NCBI GenBank assembly: GCA_004297935.1
Contig: SCRE01000015.1
Span: 1 to 64,000, forward strand
DNA from: Microbacteriaceae bacterium
Lineage (GTDB): Bacteria > Actinomycetota > Actinomycetes > Actinomycetales > Microbacteriaceae
DNA: 64,000 nucleotides
Direction of reading: 5' to 3'
Of this stretch, positions 22,592 to 32,086 are shown piece after piece. The position numbers and the translations under genes were made by a program. Below the pieces are notes generated by a model that saw only the letters and a program-made list of their open reading frames with translations, was not told the DNA's origin and did no database searches. Each line of letters opens with the position of its first letter. Positions within the stretch are counted from its first letter, which is position 1.

Positions 22592-25099
22592 TCACGACGT
22601 GGCGGCGGATGAGGGTGTTGTTGTTACCGCGGACGAGTTCTCCTGATTGCGTTGGAAGTACGCTTCGAGGTCGGCGTTCAGTGGTTCAACGACCCGCGGA
22701 GTGGAGCCGTCGCGCAGCGATTCGGTCGCGGCCGCTGCCGCGGCGACTGCGTAGCGTGCACCGACGGGAGTGGCTTCGGCGGCCGAACCGAATCGAACGA
22801 AGTCGAGAAACTCTTGCATCGTGAGCCGGTCGGCATCGTTGTGACCGTCATGGTCACCCGCGATCGGGTAACTGCGATCACCCTTCGGGTCGAAGGTGGT
22901 GCGGGAGTTCCAGACGCGCACGACGCCGCCGCCCGAGTCGCCGAAGTTCTCCAGGCGACCCTCAGTGCCTATCACGGTGTAGTTGCGCCAATAGTCAGGT
23001 GTGAAGTGGCACTGTTGATAGCTGGCGAGCACCCCGGACTCGAGGCGCATCAGCATCATCGAGGTGTCTTCGACATCGACTACCGGGTTGAGCCCTACCT
23101 GGTCCAGGGGTGGCCAGTTGTCCAGCGAGAACCAGTCGGGCATCAGCTGGCTCGACCGGTCTGCCCGGTCGACGATATCGCCATAGAGGGTGAGATCGCC
23201 CATTGCGACGACGTCGCGGGTGTACGACCCGGCGAGCCAATGGATCACGTCGAGGTCGTGCGCGCCTTTCTGCAGCAGGAGCCCGTTCGAGCGGGCCCGG
23301 TCAGCGTGCCAGTCCTTGAAATAGTAGTCGCCGCCGTTGCCGACGAAGTGCCGGCACCAGATGGCTTTCACCTCACCGATCTCGCCGCGGGCGATGATTT
23401 CGCGCATCAGGCGCACGACGGCCATGTGACGCATGTTGTGGCCGACGTAGAGTCGAGAGCCGGTCGCCTGAGCGACCTGGAGGACCTCGTCCGATGCCTG
23501 GGTTGTGACCGCTAGCGGTTTCTCGAGGTAGACGGCGATGCCGGCTCGCATCAGGTCGATCGCGATCGCGGCGTGTGTGTCGTCCGGGGTCGCGACGATC
23601 GCCGCGTCGACATCCGCTGAGGTCAGCGCGCGGTGATCGCTGAGGAACGCGACTCCGGCACCGAACAGCTCGGCCGCACGTGACCGCGCCTGCGGGTTCT
23701 TGTCCACAGCGGCAACCAGGCGTGCACCCAAGCCGGTCCGGTCGACCCAGGTCGCGATCGCGCTGCGCATTCCCACACCGACCACGGCGACGCGCAGATC
23801 GTGATCCGAGACGAGGTCCTTCCCGAGCGATCCGACCGGTGGGCTCGGCTCAGGCGACCGACCACCCGGCATCGACCGCTCCGCGAGCCGGTCGACCTTA
23901 TCGGCCAGCGATGTCCGTCGTGGCTGCGAATCCGGCACCGGCAGTGCACCGGCAGGAACGGTCAGCGTCGGCGCCTCAAGGGTGGAACTGCCTACCAGCC
24001 TCCGGGCCGCGAGATCGTGGGCGCGCAGAAGCGCGCCGATAGCGACACCTCGGTGGCCCAACGCCGTGGAAACGATCGTCGGCGGTGCGGTGCGCAGGAC
24101 GGTGCGGCTCACCTGGGCGCGGATGCGGGTCAGCAGCGAGTCTTCCTGGCTTGTAAAGGCACCGCTGATGACGAGGAGGTCGGGGTCGATCACAACGCTG
24201 ACCGTGGCAATGCCCTCGGCGATGCGCTGCACGTATTCCTCGACGACGGCTTCGGCCGCCTGATCGCCGCCGTCGGCGCGCTCCAACAGTGGCCGACGAT
24301 CGATCTCGGGCGGCGAGACATCCTCGCGCAGTGCCGATCCGGACAGGCTGCCGAGCTCTCCGGCAGCAAAGTTGTGCCCGCGGTGCAGCCGTCCACCAAG
24401 GATCAATGCCGTGTTCACCGCCTCGCCGACGTTGACAAAGACGACATCATCCGCGAAACGAGCGACTCCCGATTGATGCTCGGCGACCGCGGCCATGTTG
24501 ACATCGTTTTCGAGAACGACCGGAACACCCAACTGCCGTTCGATCCGGGAGGCGATGTCCACGCCGGACCAGGCAGGAACCCGGGTAGCCAGCATCACGT
24601 GTCCGCGATCGTCCACGATGCCGGTGACGGCCACGCCGACGCCGGCCAGCCTGGATCGGTCCACGCCGAGCGGCTGCAGCACCCGCTTGACGACCTCCCC
24701 GACGAGCTGGAGTCGGTCGAACGGATCGATGCCGTCTGGCACCGGCAGATCCACTGCATTGCGGATCTGCCCGACGAGATCGCTGACGATTGCGGTCACG
24801 GTGTGCACACCGAGGTCGATTCCCACGACGAACCGGAATTCCGCGTCGAGGACGAAACCGCGCGCCGGTCGGCCCGCCGTGCTGCGGCCGCTCACCGACT
24901 CGCGGCGTTCGGTCACGAGGCCGGCGTCGACCAGGTCGCCGAGAATCGCCGCGATGGTCGGCCGTGAAAGCCCCGTCGCCTTGGCGAGCTCGGTCAGCGT
25001 GAGCTCAGCAGCGGGGCGCAGCGCCCGGATGCATGCATCCAGGTTGCGCTGACGGATCGCCCCACTCTCCATCTCGGCGGATTCAGCCGGCTGTGACAC
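22592..25099 (-). CDS. ROK-family regulator fused to Gfo/Idh/MocA oxidoreductase
   Basis: An 835-residue two-part protein. Residues 28-60 are a MarR/ROK-type helix-turn-helix (LTELAKATGLSRPTIAAIL) and 87-360 a ROK domain (GIDLGVHTVTAIV, LENDVNMAAVAEH, RGHNFAAGELG). The ROK zinc cysteines are missing, so kinase activity is unlikely. After a Pro/Ser-rich linker (about 370-430) comes a full dehydrogenase: VAVVGVGMRSA, catalytic-site EKP at 526-528, and KGAHDLDVIHWL. GTG 25099 has GGAAGG upstream. An internal ATG at 23872 with GGAG seven bases before it could yield the dehydrogenase alone. Probably a sugar-sensing repressor of the cassette joined to a sugar-oxidising enzyme. Confidence 0.88.
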   Translation of the reverse strand: MSQPAESAEMESGAIRQRNLDACIRALRPAAELTLTELAKATGLSRPTIAAILGDLVDAGLVTERRESVSGRSTAGRPARGFVLDAEFRFVVGIDLGVHTVTAIVSDLVGQIRNAVDLPVPDGIDPFDRLQLVGEVVKRVLQPLGVDRSRLAGVGVAVTGIVDDRGHVMLATRVPAWSGVDIASRIERQLGVPVVLENDVNMAAVAEHQSGVARFADDVVFVNVGEAVNTALILGGRLHRGHNFAAGELGSLSGSALREDVSPPEIDRRPLLERADGGDQAAEAVVEEYVQRIAEGIATVSVVIDPDLLVISGAFTSQEDSLLTRIRAQVSRTVLRTAPPTIVSTALGHRGVAIGALLRAHDLAARRLVGSSTLEAPTLTVPAGALPVPDSQPRRTSLADKVDRLAERSMPGGRSPEPSPPVGSLGKDLVSDHDLRVAVVGVGMRSAIATWVDRTGLGARLVAAVDKNPQARSRAAELFGAGVAFLSDHRALTSADVDAAIVATPDDTHAAIAIDLMRAGIAVYLEKPLAVTTQASDEVLQVAQATGSRLYVGHNMRHMAVVRLMREIIARGEIGEVKAIWCRHFVGNGGDYYFKDWHADRARSNGLLLQKGAHDLDVIHWLAGSYTRDVVAMGDLTLYGDIVDRADRSSQLMPDWFSLDNWPPLDQVGLNPVVDVEDTSMMLMRLESGVLASYQQCHFTPDYWRNYTVIGTEGRLENFGDSGGGVVRVWNSRTTFDPKGDRSYPIAGDHDGHNDADRLTMQEFLDFVRFGSAAEATPVGARYAVAAAAAATESLRDGSTPRVVEPLNADLEAYFQRNQENSSAVTTTPSSAATS

Positions 25100-25448
25100 G
25101 TGGACGCCTTCCAAGAATCGAATACGTAATGCTCCTCCATAACAATATCAATCAGGATAACTGATGTGTGAGAGAGTCAACCAAACACTACCAAACCATG
25201 GCTCTTATCTTCCTCGTTGGAGTGATTTATTTATGAAACCACGTTGACGGAATCAAATATGACGCTTATGCTCTGTGCTAACGGCGTCCCGGTCCGAATG
25301 AATCTACGGCCGCGACGTGGGCGCCAGTGAGTGCGGCAGGCGCCGCCGCATTCGCTGACTCCCGCCCGGGGCGCACAGCCGTGTATGTCACACATCCTCT
25401 TTCCCGGGTGCTCATCAAAGTCGATGCAATCAGACAGGAGACAGAACA
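25100..25448. promoter_or_regulatory. Divergent control region of sugar cassette 1
   Basis: An unusually AT-rich 349-base gap. Rightward promoter: TTGACG at 25244-25249, 17-base spacer, TATGCT at 25267-25272, giving a 5' leader of about 170 bases before the binding protein gene. Operator candidates: ATCAGGATAACTGAT at 25151-25165 (dyad) and CCAAAC repeated with 10-bp spacing at 25181 and 25191. These are plausible sites for the ROK regulator; no binding evidence exists. AGGAG precedes ATG 25449. Confidence 0.6.
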
Positions 25449-26765
25449 ATGAACCGCACGCTTACGAAAGCCCTCACCGTCGTTGCGGCTATCGGTACCG
25501 TGTCGCTCGTACTTACCGGGTGCTCTTCAGGGGCCGGCGGAAGTGGCGGCAAGCTCGACACCAAGGCGCCGGTCACTCTCACCTGGTGGACCGGCCAGAC
25601 GGCGCAGGCCGAGAAGCTCTTGGTGCAACTGGCTGACGAGTTCCACAAGGACCACCCGAACGTCACCATCAAAGCCTCATCCGGCGCACCGACGACGGAC
25701 GCTCTGCTGCAGAAGGTTTCGGCTGGGTTTGTCAGCGGCGACTATCCCGACATCTCATATGCGTTCGGCAGCTGGGCCGGTGAGCTCGCGTCAAGCGGAA
25801 AGATGCTCGACATCACGAAGCTGGTCGCCGAGCCGGCCGTCAAGTGGGACGAATTCCCGAAGTCGGGACGTGACACCGCAACCCCGAATGGCGAAGTCAT
25901 CGGTTTTCCTGCGGTGATCGACAACCTCTCTCTGCTCTACAACAAGAAGCTGTTCGACGCCGCGGGCCTGTCGTATCCGACGAACGACTGGACCTGGGAG
26001 CAGTTCCGCGACGCGGCGAAGAAGCTGACCAACCCGTCGACGCAGACCTTCGGGACGGCGTATCCGGTCGATGGATCAGAGAACACGACGTGGCGGTTCT
26101 GGCCGCGACTGTGGCAGCACGGCGGGCAGATCCTCGACTCCTCCAACAAGAAGGCGGCATTCGATTCGCAGGCCGGGGTCGACGCGCTGGACTTCATGCG
26201 GACGATGGCCGTGACGGATAAGAGCGTGTACCTGGATCAGACCGGCCAGAAGTTCGAGCCATTGTTCATCTCCGGCCGGATCGGCATGATTCCCGACGGC
26301 CCATGGCTGCTATCCAGCCTCAAGCAGGCCAAGACCGACTACGGAGTGGCCTTCCTACCCGGAGTCGACGGCAACCACACGACCGTGTCCGGGCCTGACA
26401 TCTGGGCTCTGTTCGACCACAAGGACGCCAACCGTTCCTATTGGTCATACCAGTTCGCCAAGTGGTTGACGGATGCGAAGCAGGATGCCCGATTCAACCT
26501 GGCGCTCGGCAACCTGCCCATGCGCCCGGCCGCCGAGGAGAACCTGCCCGAGTACCAAGAATTCCTCAAGACGTACCCGGGGGTGAAAGTCATGATCGCC
26601 AACTTCAAGAACGTGACCGAGACACGGCCGACCATTCAAGGCTATCCCGGCCTCTCCTCCGCCATCGGGAATGCGGTGGCGAGTGTGCTGCAGGGCAAGG
26701 GGACGAGCGCAGACGCGCTGAAGGCAGCGTCCGATGCTGCGGACAAAGCGCTCGCGAAGGGCTGA
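25449..26765 (+). CDS. Sugar ABC transporter substrate-binding lipoprotein, cassette 1
   Basis: A 438-residue family 1 solute-binding protein. The signal peptide ends at a lipobox, SLVLTGCSSG, so the mature protein is lipid-anchored outside the membrane at Cys25. The fold signature DVVT-like TLTWWTGQTAQAEKL, NLSLLYNKKLFDAAG and WEQFRDAAKKL are typical of CUT1 carbohydrate binders. It is first in a three-gene operon with two permeases and divergent from the ROK fusion gene. The ligand is unknown; the neighbouring GH4 enzyme suggests an alpha-galactoside. No ATPase gene accompanies it, so a shared MsmK-type ATPase elsewhere is likely. Confidence 0.92.
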   Translation: MNRTLTKALTVVAAIGTVSLVLTGCSSGAGGSGGKLDTKAPVTLTWWTGQTAQAEKLLVQLADEFHKDHPNVTIKASSGAPTTDALLQKVSAGFVSGDYPDISYAFGSWAGELASSGKMLDITKLVAEPAVKWDEFPKSGRDTATPNGEVIGFPAVIDNLSLLYNKKLFDAAGLSYPTNDWTWEQFRDAAKKLTNPSTQTFGTAYPVDGSENTTWRFWPRLWQHGGQILDSSNKKAAFDSQAGVDALDFMRTMAVTDKSVYLDQTGQKFEPLFISGRIGMIPDGPWLLSSLKQAKTDYGVAFLPGVDGNHTTVSGPDIWALFDHKDANRSYWSYQFAKWLTDAKQDARFNLALGNLPMRPAAEENLPEYQEFLKTYPGVKVMIANFKNVTETRPTIQGYPGLSSAIGNAVASVLQGKGTSADALKAASDAADKALAKG

Positions 26766-26769
26766 CACG

Positions 26770-27708
26770 ATGGCGACACAACTCGCCTTCGGCGGGAGGG
26801 CGCCGGTGACTCGGCGCTCTCCCGCTCGGAACAGACGATTGCTCCGGAGCACACTGGAGGGCTGGGGGTTCGTCGCTCCCGCAACCGTCATCATCCTGGG
26901 CCTGTCGATCTTTCCGGCGGGCTGGGCGTTCGTGCTGTCTCTGCAGAATTGGAACGGGTTCGCGCAGCCGACGTTCGTCGGCGGCGACAACTACGCACAG
27001 ATGCTCGGCGACGCGGGCCTCTGGGATGCCGTCGGTCACACGCTGCTGTACACCGCACTGTTCGTGCCGGCCTCACTGCTGCTCGGGCTGTTTCTGGCGG
27101 TTGCACTGAATCGCAAGATCCGGTTCGTCGGCATCTACCGAACCGCCATCTTCGTGCCGTTCGTCGTGTCGGCGGCCACGACGGGTGTGTTGACCAACTA
27201 CTTGTTCGATCCACAGTTCGGAATCGTCAACAACTTTCTGCGTGTGATCGGAATTCCGCCGCAGGGCTGGTTGACCGACCCGACCCAGGCGATGCTCGTC
27301 ATTGCGATCATGTCGTTGTGGGGTTCCGCCGCGTTCACGACGGTGATCTATCTCGCAGCGCTGCAGGATGTTCCAAACGATCTCATCGAAGCGGCGACCG
27401 TGGACGGGGCCGGTCGTTGGCAGATCTTCTGGAGAGTGATCTGGCCCGAACTGACCCCCGTCACCGTCTTTGCTGGAATCTGGCAGGTCATCCAGGCGAT
27501 CCAGCTGTTCGACCTCGTGTACACGACAACCCGTGGTGGTCCGCTGGATGCGACCAAGACGGTCGTGTACTACCTCTGGGACATGGCCTTCCACCAACTG
27601 CAATTCGGCTACGGCTCCGCCGTTGCGTACGGGCTGTTCGGAGTCACGCTGCTGATCACGATCGGCATCGTCGTGTACTCCCGTCGAAGCAAGGTCGAGG
27701 CGTTCTGA
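26770..27708 (+). CDS. Sugar ABC permease 1 (MalF-like), cassette 1
   Basis: A 312-residue inner-membrane permease with six predicted helices. The EAA loop that contacts the ATPase is LIEAATVDGAGRWQIFWRVIWP. ATG 26770 begins four bases after the binding protein stop, with GCGAAGGGC as ribosome site; an upstream in-frame start would overlap the previous gene and is less likely. Its stop overlaps the next permease ATG by one base (TGATG). Together the two permeases should form the channel for the CUT1 sugar importer. Confidence 0.92.
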   Translation: MATQLAFGGRAPVTRRSPARNRRLLRSTLEGWGFVAPATVIILGLSIFPAGWAFVLSLQNWNGFAQPTFVGGDNYAQMLGDAGLWDAVGHTLLYTALFVPASLLLGLFLAVALNRKIRFVGIYRTAIFVPFVVSAATTGVLTNYLFDPQFGIVNNFLRVIGIPPQGWLTDPTQAMLVIAIMSLWGSAAFTTVIYLAALQDVPNDLIEAATVDGAGRWQIFWRVIWPELTPVTVFAGIWQVIQAIQLFDLVYTTTRGGPLDATKTVVYYLWDMAFHQLQFGYGSAVAYGLFGVTLLITIGIVVYSRRSKVEAF

Positions 27709-28592
27709 TGGCACTCATCCGTACGACATCCGTCGCAGATCCCATCTCCCTGCCCACACGACAGCCGCGCCGGCGCGCCGGCAGGCGGTTCAGCCCGTGG
27801 CACCTGTTCCTGTTCCCGATCTCACTGATATTCGCGATTCCACTGCTGCAAATGTTCCTGGCAGCGCTGTCGCCGAGAGCAGAACTTCTGACCTTTCCGC
27901 CGCCGTTCATTCCGTCGCACCTGACCCTGAGCGGGTTCGAGCGACTGTTCGCGCAATCGGATGTTCTGCTCTGGCTCGGCAATACCGTGATCGTCTCGAG
28001 TGTGGCCATCGTCTCGAACATGGTCCTCTGTTCTCTCGCAGGCTATGGGTTCGCACGCCTGAAGTTCCAGGGACGCAACTTCGGCTTCCTCGGCATCGTC
28101 GCCACGATCATGATCCCAACCCAGGTGTTGATGATTCCGACCTATCTGCTGTTCTCACGGCTCGGCCTGGTGAACACGCTCGGCGCGGCGATCGTCCCCT
28201 GGCTGGCCACCGCGTTCGGCATCTTCCTGATGCGACAGTTCTTCCTGTCGCTTCCGGCAGAACTCGAGGAGGCTGCGCTGATCGATGGCTGCAGCCGTCT
28301 GCAGGTCTTCTTCCGAGTTGTGCTCCCGCTGGCCAAGCCCGCGCTCGCGACCCTCGCGATCTTCACCCTGCTCGGCGCCTGGAATGACCTGGTCTGGCCG
28401 CTGATCGCCATCAACAACACGGATGCCTTCACCCTGCAATTGGGCATCGCCAATTTCCAGGGTGCTCGCCGCACCGACTGGTCGTTGCTGATGGCCGGCA
28501 ACGTCATCGCGACGTTGCCGCTGATCGTCTTCTTCACGATCGCGCAGAAGCAGTTCGTGGCGACGATGTCGTTCTCCGGCCTGAAAGGCTAG
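27708..28592 (+). CDS. Sugar ABC permease 2 (MalG-like), cassette 1
   Basis: A 294-residue permease with six helices and an EAA loop LEEAALIDGCSRLQVFFRVVLP, partner of the preceding permease. ATG 27708 overlaps the upstream stop (TGATG), which signals translational coupling. The N-terminal 25 residues are basic and cytoplasmic. It is the last gene of the cassette and converges with ccsB; two hairpins at 28666-28697 sit in the gap. Confidence 0.92.
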   Translation: MALIRTTSVADPISLPTRQPRRRAGRRFSPWHLFLFPISLIFAIPLLQMFLAALSPRAELLTFPPPFIPSHLTLSGFERLFAQSDVLLWLGNTVIVSSVAIVSNMVLCSLAGYGFARLKFQGRNFGFLGIVATIMIPTQVLMIPTYLLFSRLGLVNTLGAAIVPWLATAFGIFLMRQFFLSLPAELEEAALIDGCSRLQVFFRVVLPLAKPALATLAIFTLLGAWNDLVWPLIAINNTDAFTLQLGIANFQGARRTDWSLLMAGNVIATLPLIVFFTIAQKQFVATMSFSGLKG

Positions 28593-28665
28593 GGGCGTCA
28601 CCGCATCGTCAGCCCCGAGCGAGGTCATCCTCATTGGCGATGTCGACAGTGTTTCCGTTTCAGGT

Positions 28666-28697
28666 GCAGGGTACCCTGCCGGCAGTTCTAGCTGCCG
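28666..28697. terminator. Paired hairpins between converging operons
   Basis: The perfect palindrome GCAGGGTACCCTGC (28666-28679) is followed at once by CGGCAG-TTCTAG-CTGCCG (28680-28697). The second overlaps the ccsB stop codon. There is no clear T-run, so these may be bidirectional or Rho-assisted stops. Confidence 0.45.
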
Positions 28698-29719
28698 AGG
28701 CCGCTGTAGGAGTGGAGGCCGTGGAAGAAGATGTTGACGATGCCGAAGTTGAACATGACGGCGGAGAATCCGATGATCGCCAGCCAGGCGGAGCGGGAGC
28801 CACGCCAGCCACGGGTGGCCCGGGCGTGGATGTAGCCGGCGTAGATGACCCAGATGATGAATGTCCAGACCTCTTTGGTGTCCCAGCCCCAGTAGCGTCC
28901 CCAGGCCTTCTCCGCCCAGATCGCCCCGGCGATCAGGGTGAAGGTCCACAGGATGAACCCGACGATGTTCGTGCGGTAGGCCAGGTTCTCCAGCGCGGCC
29001 GCCCCCGGGATCGTGCCCAGGAACCGCAGACCCTGCGGCCGGCCGTCGGCGATCCGCGCCTCACGGCTGGTCTGCAACAGTTGCACCCCGGACAGGGCGA
29101 AACCGACCGCGAAGAACGCGGTGCCCAGGAACGCGACCGTGACGTGGATGACCAGCCAGTACGATTGCAACGCCGGCGGCAGCGGTGCGACCGGCACGTA
29201 ATAGCTGACCGTGGCGATGCCCAGCAGCAGCAGCACCAGGCCGGTCATGAACGCGCCGAGGAAGCGCAGGTCGTAGCGGATGTTGACCAGCAGGAAGATC
29301 GCGATCATCAGCACGGTGCCCATGATGGAGAACTCCCACATGTCCGACCACGGCACCCGGCCGGCCGCCAGCCCGCGCAACACCACACCGGCCAGGTGGA
29401 ACACGAAACCGAGGCTGGTCAGCACGAAGGCCACGCGCAGGCTGCGCGAGGTCTTCCGGCGACCCCAGCGGGCCTCCTCCTCGGCACGGCCGGTGCTGCG
29501 GGTCAAGGTCGTGGTAGCACCACCCGCACCGGCGACGCTGACGGTCTCAGTGCCGGCGGCTTCCGCACGGCGCCGGGCGGCGCTGGGAACCTCGGCACTC
29601 AGCGTCTTCCGAGCACCACGGTCAGCCAGATCCATCGCGAACGCCACAAACGCCAACGCGTAGATGCCCATCGCTGAATAAATGCACAGCACGGAGAACT
29701 GCGCCAAAGAATCGGTCAC
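28688..29719 (-). CDS. ccsB: Cytochrome c biogenesis protein CcsB/ResC
   Basis: A 343-residue integral membrane protein of system II cytochrome c maturation; with ResB it exports haem and joins it to apocytochromes. The haem-handling Trp-rich motif WGRYWGWDTKEVWTFIIW and several conserved His residues (WLVIHVTVAF, FHLAGVV) are present, in about eight helices. Residues 35-85 form a charged, Ala/Thr-rich cytoplasmic segment. GTG 29719 overlaps the resB stop by four bases (GTGA). It is the last gene of the operon histidine phosphatase-resA-ccdA-resB-ccsB. Confidence 0.94.
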   Translation of the reverse strand: MTDSLAQFSVLCIYSAMGIYALAFVAFAMDLADRGARKTLSAEVPSAARRRAEAAGTETVSVAGAGGATTTLTRSTGRAEEEARWGRRKTSRSLRVAFVLTSLGFVFHLAGVVLRGLAAGRVPWSDMWEFSIMGTVLMIAIFLLVNIRYDLRFLGAFMTGLVLLLLGIATVSYYVPVAPLPPALQSYWLVIHVTVAFLGTAFFAVGFALSGVQLLQTSREARIADGRPQGLRFLGTIPGAAALENLAYRTNIVGFILWTFTLIAGAIWAEKAWGRYWGWDTKEVWTFIIWVIYAGYIHARATRGWRGSRSAWLAIIGFSAVMFNFGIVNIFFHGLHSYSGLGS

Positions 29720-31395
29720 GAGGGTAAGCCTACGCTTTGGTTTGAGGGGATGTGCGTGGTGATGAGCGCCCGATGCTTGGCGGCGAGCGCGTCGACGGCG
29801 GCGTCCAGTCCCGGATCGTCTCCTCGGGCAAGGCCCGCGTACTCGATCCGCAGCGCGCCGTCCGGCTGGGCGATCGCCTTGACCCACATGCGCCGGCGTG
29901 GCACGAACAAAGAGGTCAACAGACCTCCGAGGATGAGGATGGCGAACACCAGCACCCAGGTCTGGGTGGGGTCGTGGTGCACATCGAGCGACGCGAATCG
30001 CTCGACGCTGTCCAGCGTCACCGTGCCCAATCCGCCCGGCAGCTGTTCGGTGGCGCCTGGCGTGAGCTGGATCGCGGCCTGCTTGGTGCCCGGGCCGTTG
30101 AGTTTCGTGAGCTTGTCCGTGTCCAAGGTGTAGACGGAGACCGCCGCACCGTTGTTGAACCCCAGGTCACCGGAGAACACCTGAAGTGTCAGCACCGGCT
30201 TTCTCAGCGCAGGGTAGGACGACGCCAACGCTCCGCTGCTCAGCTTCTGCGCGGTCGGGTAGAAGAAGCCGATCATGCCGAGTTGCTTCTTCAGCCCGTC
30301 GGGCACCTTGACGACCCCGAGTGAGGTGAGGTTGGTGTCCTGCGGGAGGAACGGCACGGAGTCCTGGAACACGATGTCACCGGCCGGATTGCGCACCGTG
30401 ATCTTCGGCGCGTATCCGTTGCCCAGCAGGTAGATATTCGTTCCGCCGATCGCCAGCGGCTCGTTCACCTTGATCGTGCGCTGTGCGATGGCGCCGTCCG
30501 CGTTCTTCGTCGTGACGTGGGCCGTGTAGTCGAGGGGTAGCCCGATCGCGTTCGCGTTGGAATCCTCGTATCTGACATCGAGGCTGTTCAAGGTGACCGA
30601 ATACGGTGTCAGGGCCGCCGTGTTCACGAACCGTCCCGGGCTGAACGAGTCGTAGTTCACCAGCGTGTTGACGAAAGTCTGGCCGGTCGTGACCACGCGC
30701 TGACCGGTGAAGCCGAATCCGCCACCGACTCCGACAGCGAGCAGCACGCCGAGCAGAGCGACATGGAACACCAGATTGCCGGTCTCACGAAGATAGCCGC
30801 GTTCCGCGGAGACGGATGCTTCGCCGTCCCGCTCGAAGGTGACCACTCGGTAACCAGAGCCCTTGAGGATGCGCCGCGCCTTCTCGATCACCTCGGTCAA
30901 CGAGAGCGCAGAGCCCATCGTGGTCGCCTGGAACCCCGCCATCCGGTTCAGCCGCACCGGTGTGCGCGGAGGCTTGGCGCGCAGCGCATCCAGATGATGC
31001 TTGGTGCGCGGGATGACGCATCCGATCAGCGAGATGAACAGCAAGAGGTAGATCGCCGAAAACCAGACCGACGTATAGGTGTCGAAGACCTGCAGGCTCT
31101 TCAGGATCGGATACAGTTCCGGATGGTCGATCTTGTATTGTGCGACGCCGTTCGGGTCCGCGCTGGTCTGCGGCACCAGAGAACCGGGGATGGCCGCGAC
31201 TGCGAGCAACAACAGCAGGAACAACGCGGTGCGCATGCTGGTGAGCTGACGCCAGATCCAACGCAGCCAGCCGACGAAGCCCAGCTTCGGCTGCGTGAGG
31301 TCGCCGCCGGGTTCGACGGCGTCGATGTGGTCAGATGGCCGGTCGGAAATAGGGAAGCACCCCCTGCAGTTGGATGATCCAGTAATTCCAGACAC
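29716..31395 (-). CDS. resB: Cytochrome c biogenesis protein ResB
   Basis: A roughly 559-residue membrane protein of system II. The ResB opening WLRWIWRQLTSMRTALFLLL with VPQTSADPNGVAQY, two further helices, a large extracytoplasmic domain and a last helix near WVLVFAILILGGLLTSLFVP are visible. The start is the weak point: the only in-frame candidate before the conserved region is GTG 31395, which lies 65 bases inside ccdA and has no good ribosome site; the true start could be an unusual codon nearer 31330. It overlaps ccsB by four bases. Works with CcsB to deliver haem. Confidence 0.88.
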   Translation of the reverse strand: MSGITGSSNCRGCFPISDRPSDHIDAVEPGGDLTQPKLGFVGWLRWIWRQLTSMRTALFLLLLLAVAAIPGSLVPQTSADPNGVAQYKIDHPELYPILKSLQVFDTYTSVWFSAIYLLLFISLIGCVIPRTKHHLDALRAKPPRTPVRLNRMAGFQATTMGSALSLTEVIEKARRILKGSGYRVVTFERDGEASVSAERGYLRETGNLVFHVALLGVLLAVGVGGGFGFTGQRVVTTGQTFVNTLVNYDSFSPGRFVNTAALTPYSVTLNSLDVRYEDSNANAIGLPLDYTAHVTTKNADGAIAQRTIKVNEPLAIGGTNIYLLGNGYAPKITVRNPAGDIVFQDSVPFLPQDTNLTSLGVVKVPDGLKKQLGMIGFFYPTAQKLSSGALASSYPALRKPVLTLQVFSGDLGFNNGAAVSVYTLDTDKLTKLNGPGTKQAAIQLTPGATEQLPGGLGTVTLDSVERFASLDVHHDPTQTWVLVFAILILGGLLTSLFVPRRRMWVKAIAQPDGALRIEYAGLARGDDPGLDAAVDALAAKHRALITTHIPSNQSVGLPS

Positions 31396-32086
31396 CGCTG
31401 ACCATGAGCAAGCCGATCGCGATGAGCAGACCTCCCCCGATGAGGTTGACGGCACGGGTGTGTCGGCGCAGGAATGCGATGCCCCCGCTGGCCCAGCCGA
31501 AGCCGAGTGCGATCAACAGGAATGGGACGCCGAGGCCGAGTGCGTAGAACAGGGCGAGCAACGCGCCCTGCCAGGGCGAGCCACCGCTCAGGCTCAGTCC
31601 GGAGATCGCCGCGAGCGTCGGCCCGGTGCACGGGCTCCAACCGATGGCGAATACGATGCCGAGGACCGGGGCTCCGGCCAGCCCCATCGTCGGTCGCCAA
31701 CTCGGTTTGAACGTGCGCTGCAGGAAGGTGAACTGTCCGACGAAGACCAGGCCGAGCAGGATCACGACGACGCCGGCGATGCGGGTGAGCAGGTCGCGCC
31801 ATTCGATCAGCCAGAACCCGACCGCGCCCAGCAGGAATCCGGCGATCACGAAGACGGCAGCGAAGCCGAGCACGAACAGGGCCACCCCGAGCACCAGGCG
31901 GTTGCGGCCGCGTTTGTCGTCCTTCGCCGCGGCCGATCGGTCATCGGTGAATCCGCCGACGTACGCGAGGTAGCCCGGAACGAGCGGCAGGATGCACGGT
32001 GAGGCGAAGGAGACGAGCCCGGCCAGCAGCGCGATCGGAATCGCGATCAGAAGGGGGCCGGTGACGAGTGCGCCGACGTCGTTCAC
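31331..32086 (-). CDS. ccdA: Thiol-disulfide transporter CcdA
   Basis: A 251-residue DsbD-type membrane protein with six helices that carries reducing power out to ResA. The two redox cysteines are in FASPCILPLVPGY and IGWSPCTGPTLAAI, exactly as in the family. GTG 32086 overlaps the upstream resA stop by four bases; its own 3' end overlaps resB. The charged loop after the first helix (DDRSAAAKDDKRGRN) faces the cytoplasm. Confidence 0.94.
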   Translation of the reverse strand: MNDVGALVTGPLLIAIPIALLAGLVSFASPCILPLVPGYLAYVGGFTDDRSAAAKDDKRGRNRLVLGVALFVLGFAAVFVIAGFLLGAVGFWLIEWRDLLTRIAGVVVILLGLVFVGQFTFLQRTFKPSWRPTMGLAGAPVLGIVFAIGWSPCTGPTLAAISGLSLSGGSPWQGALLALFYALGLGVPFLLIALGFGWASGGIAFLRRHTRAVNLIGGGLLIAIGLLMVSGVWNYWIIQLQGVLPYFRPAI

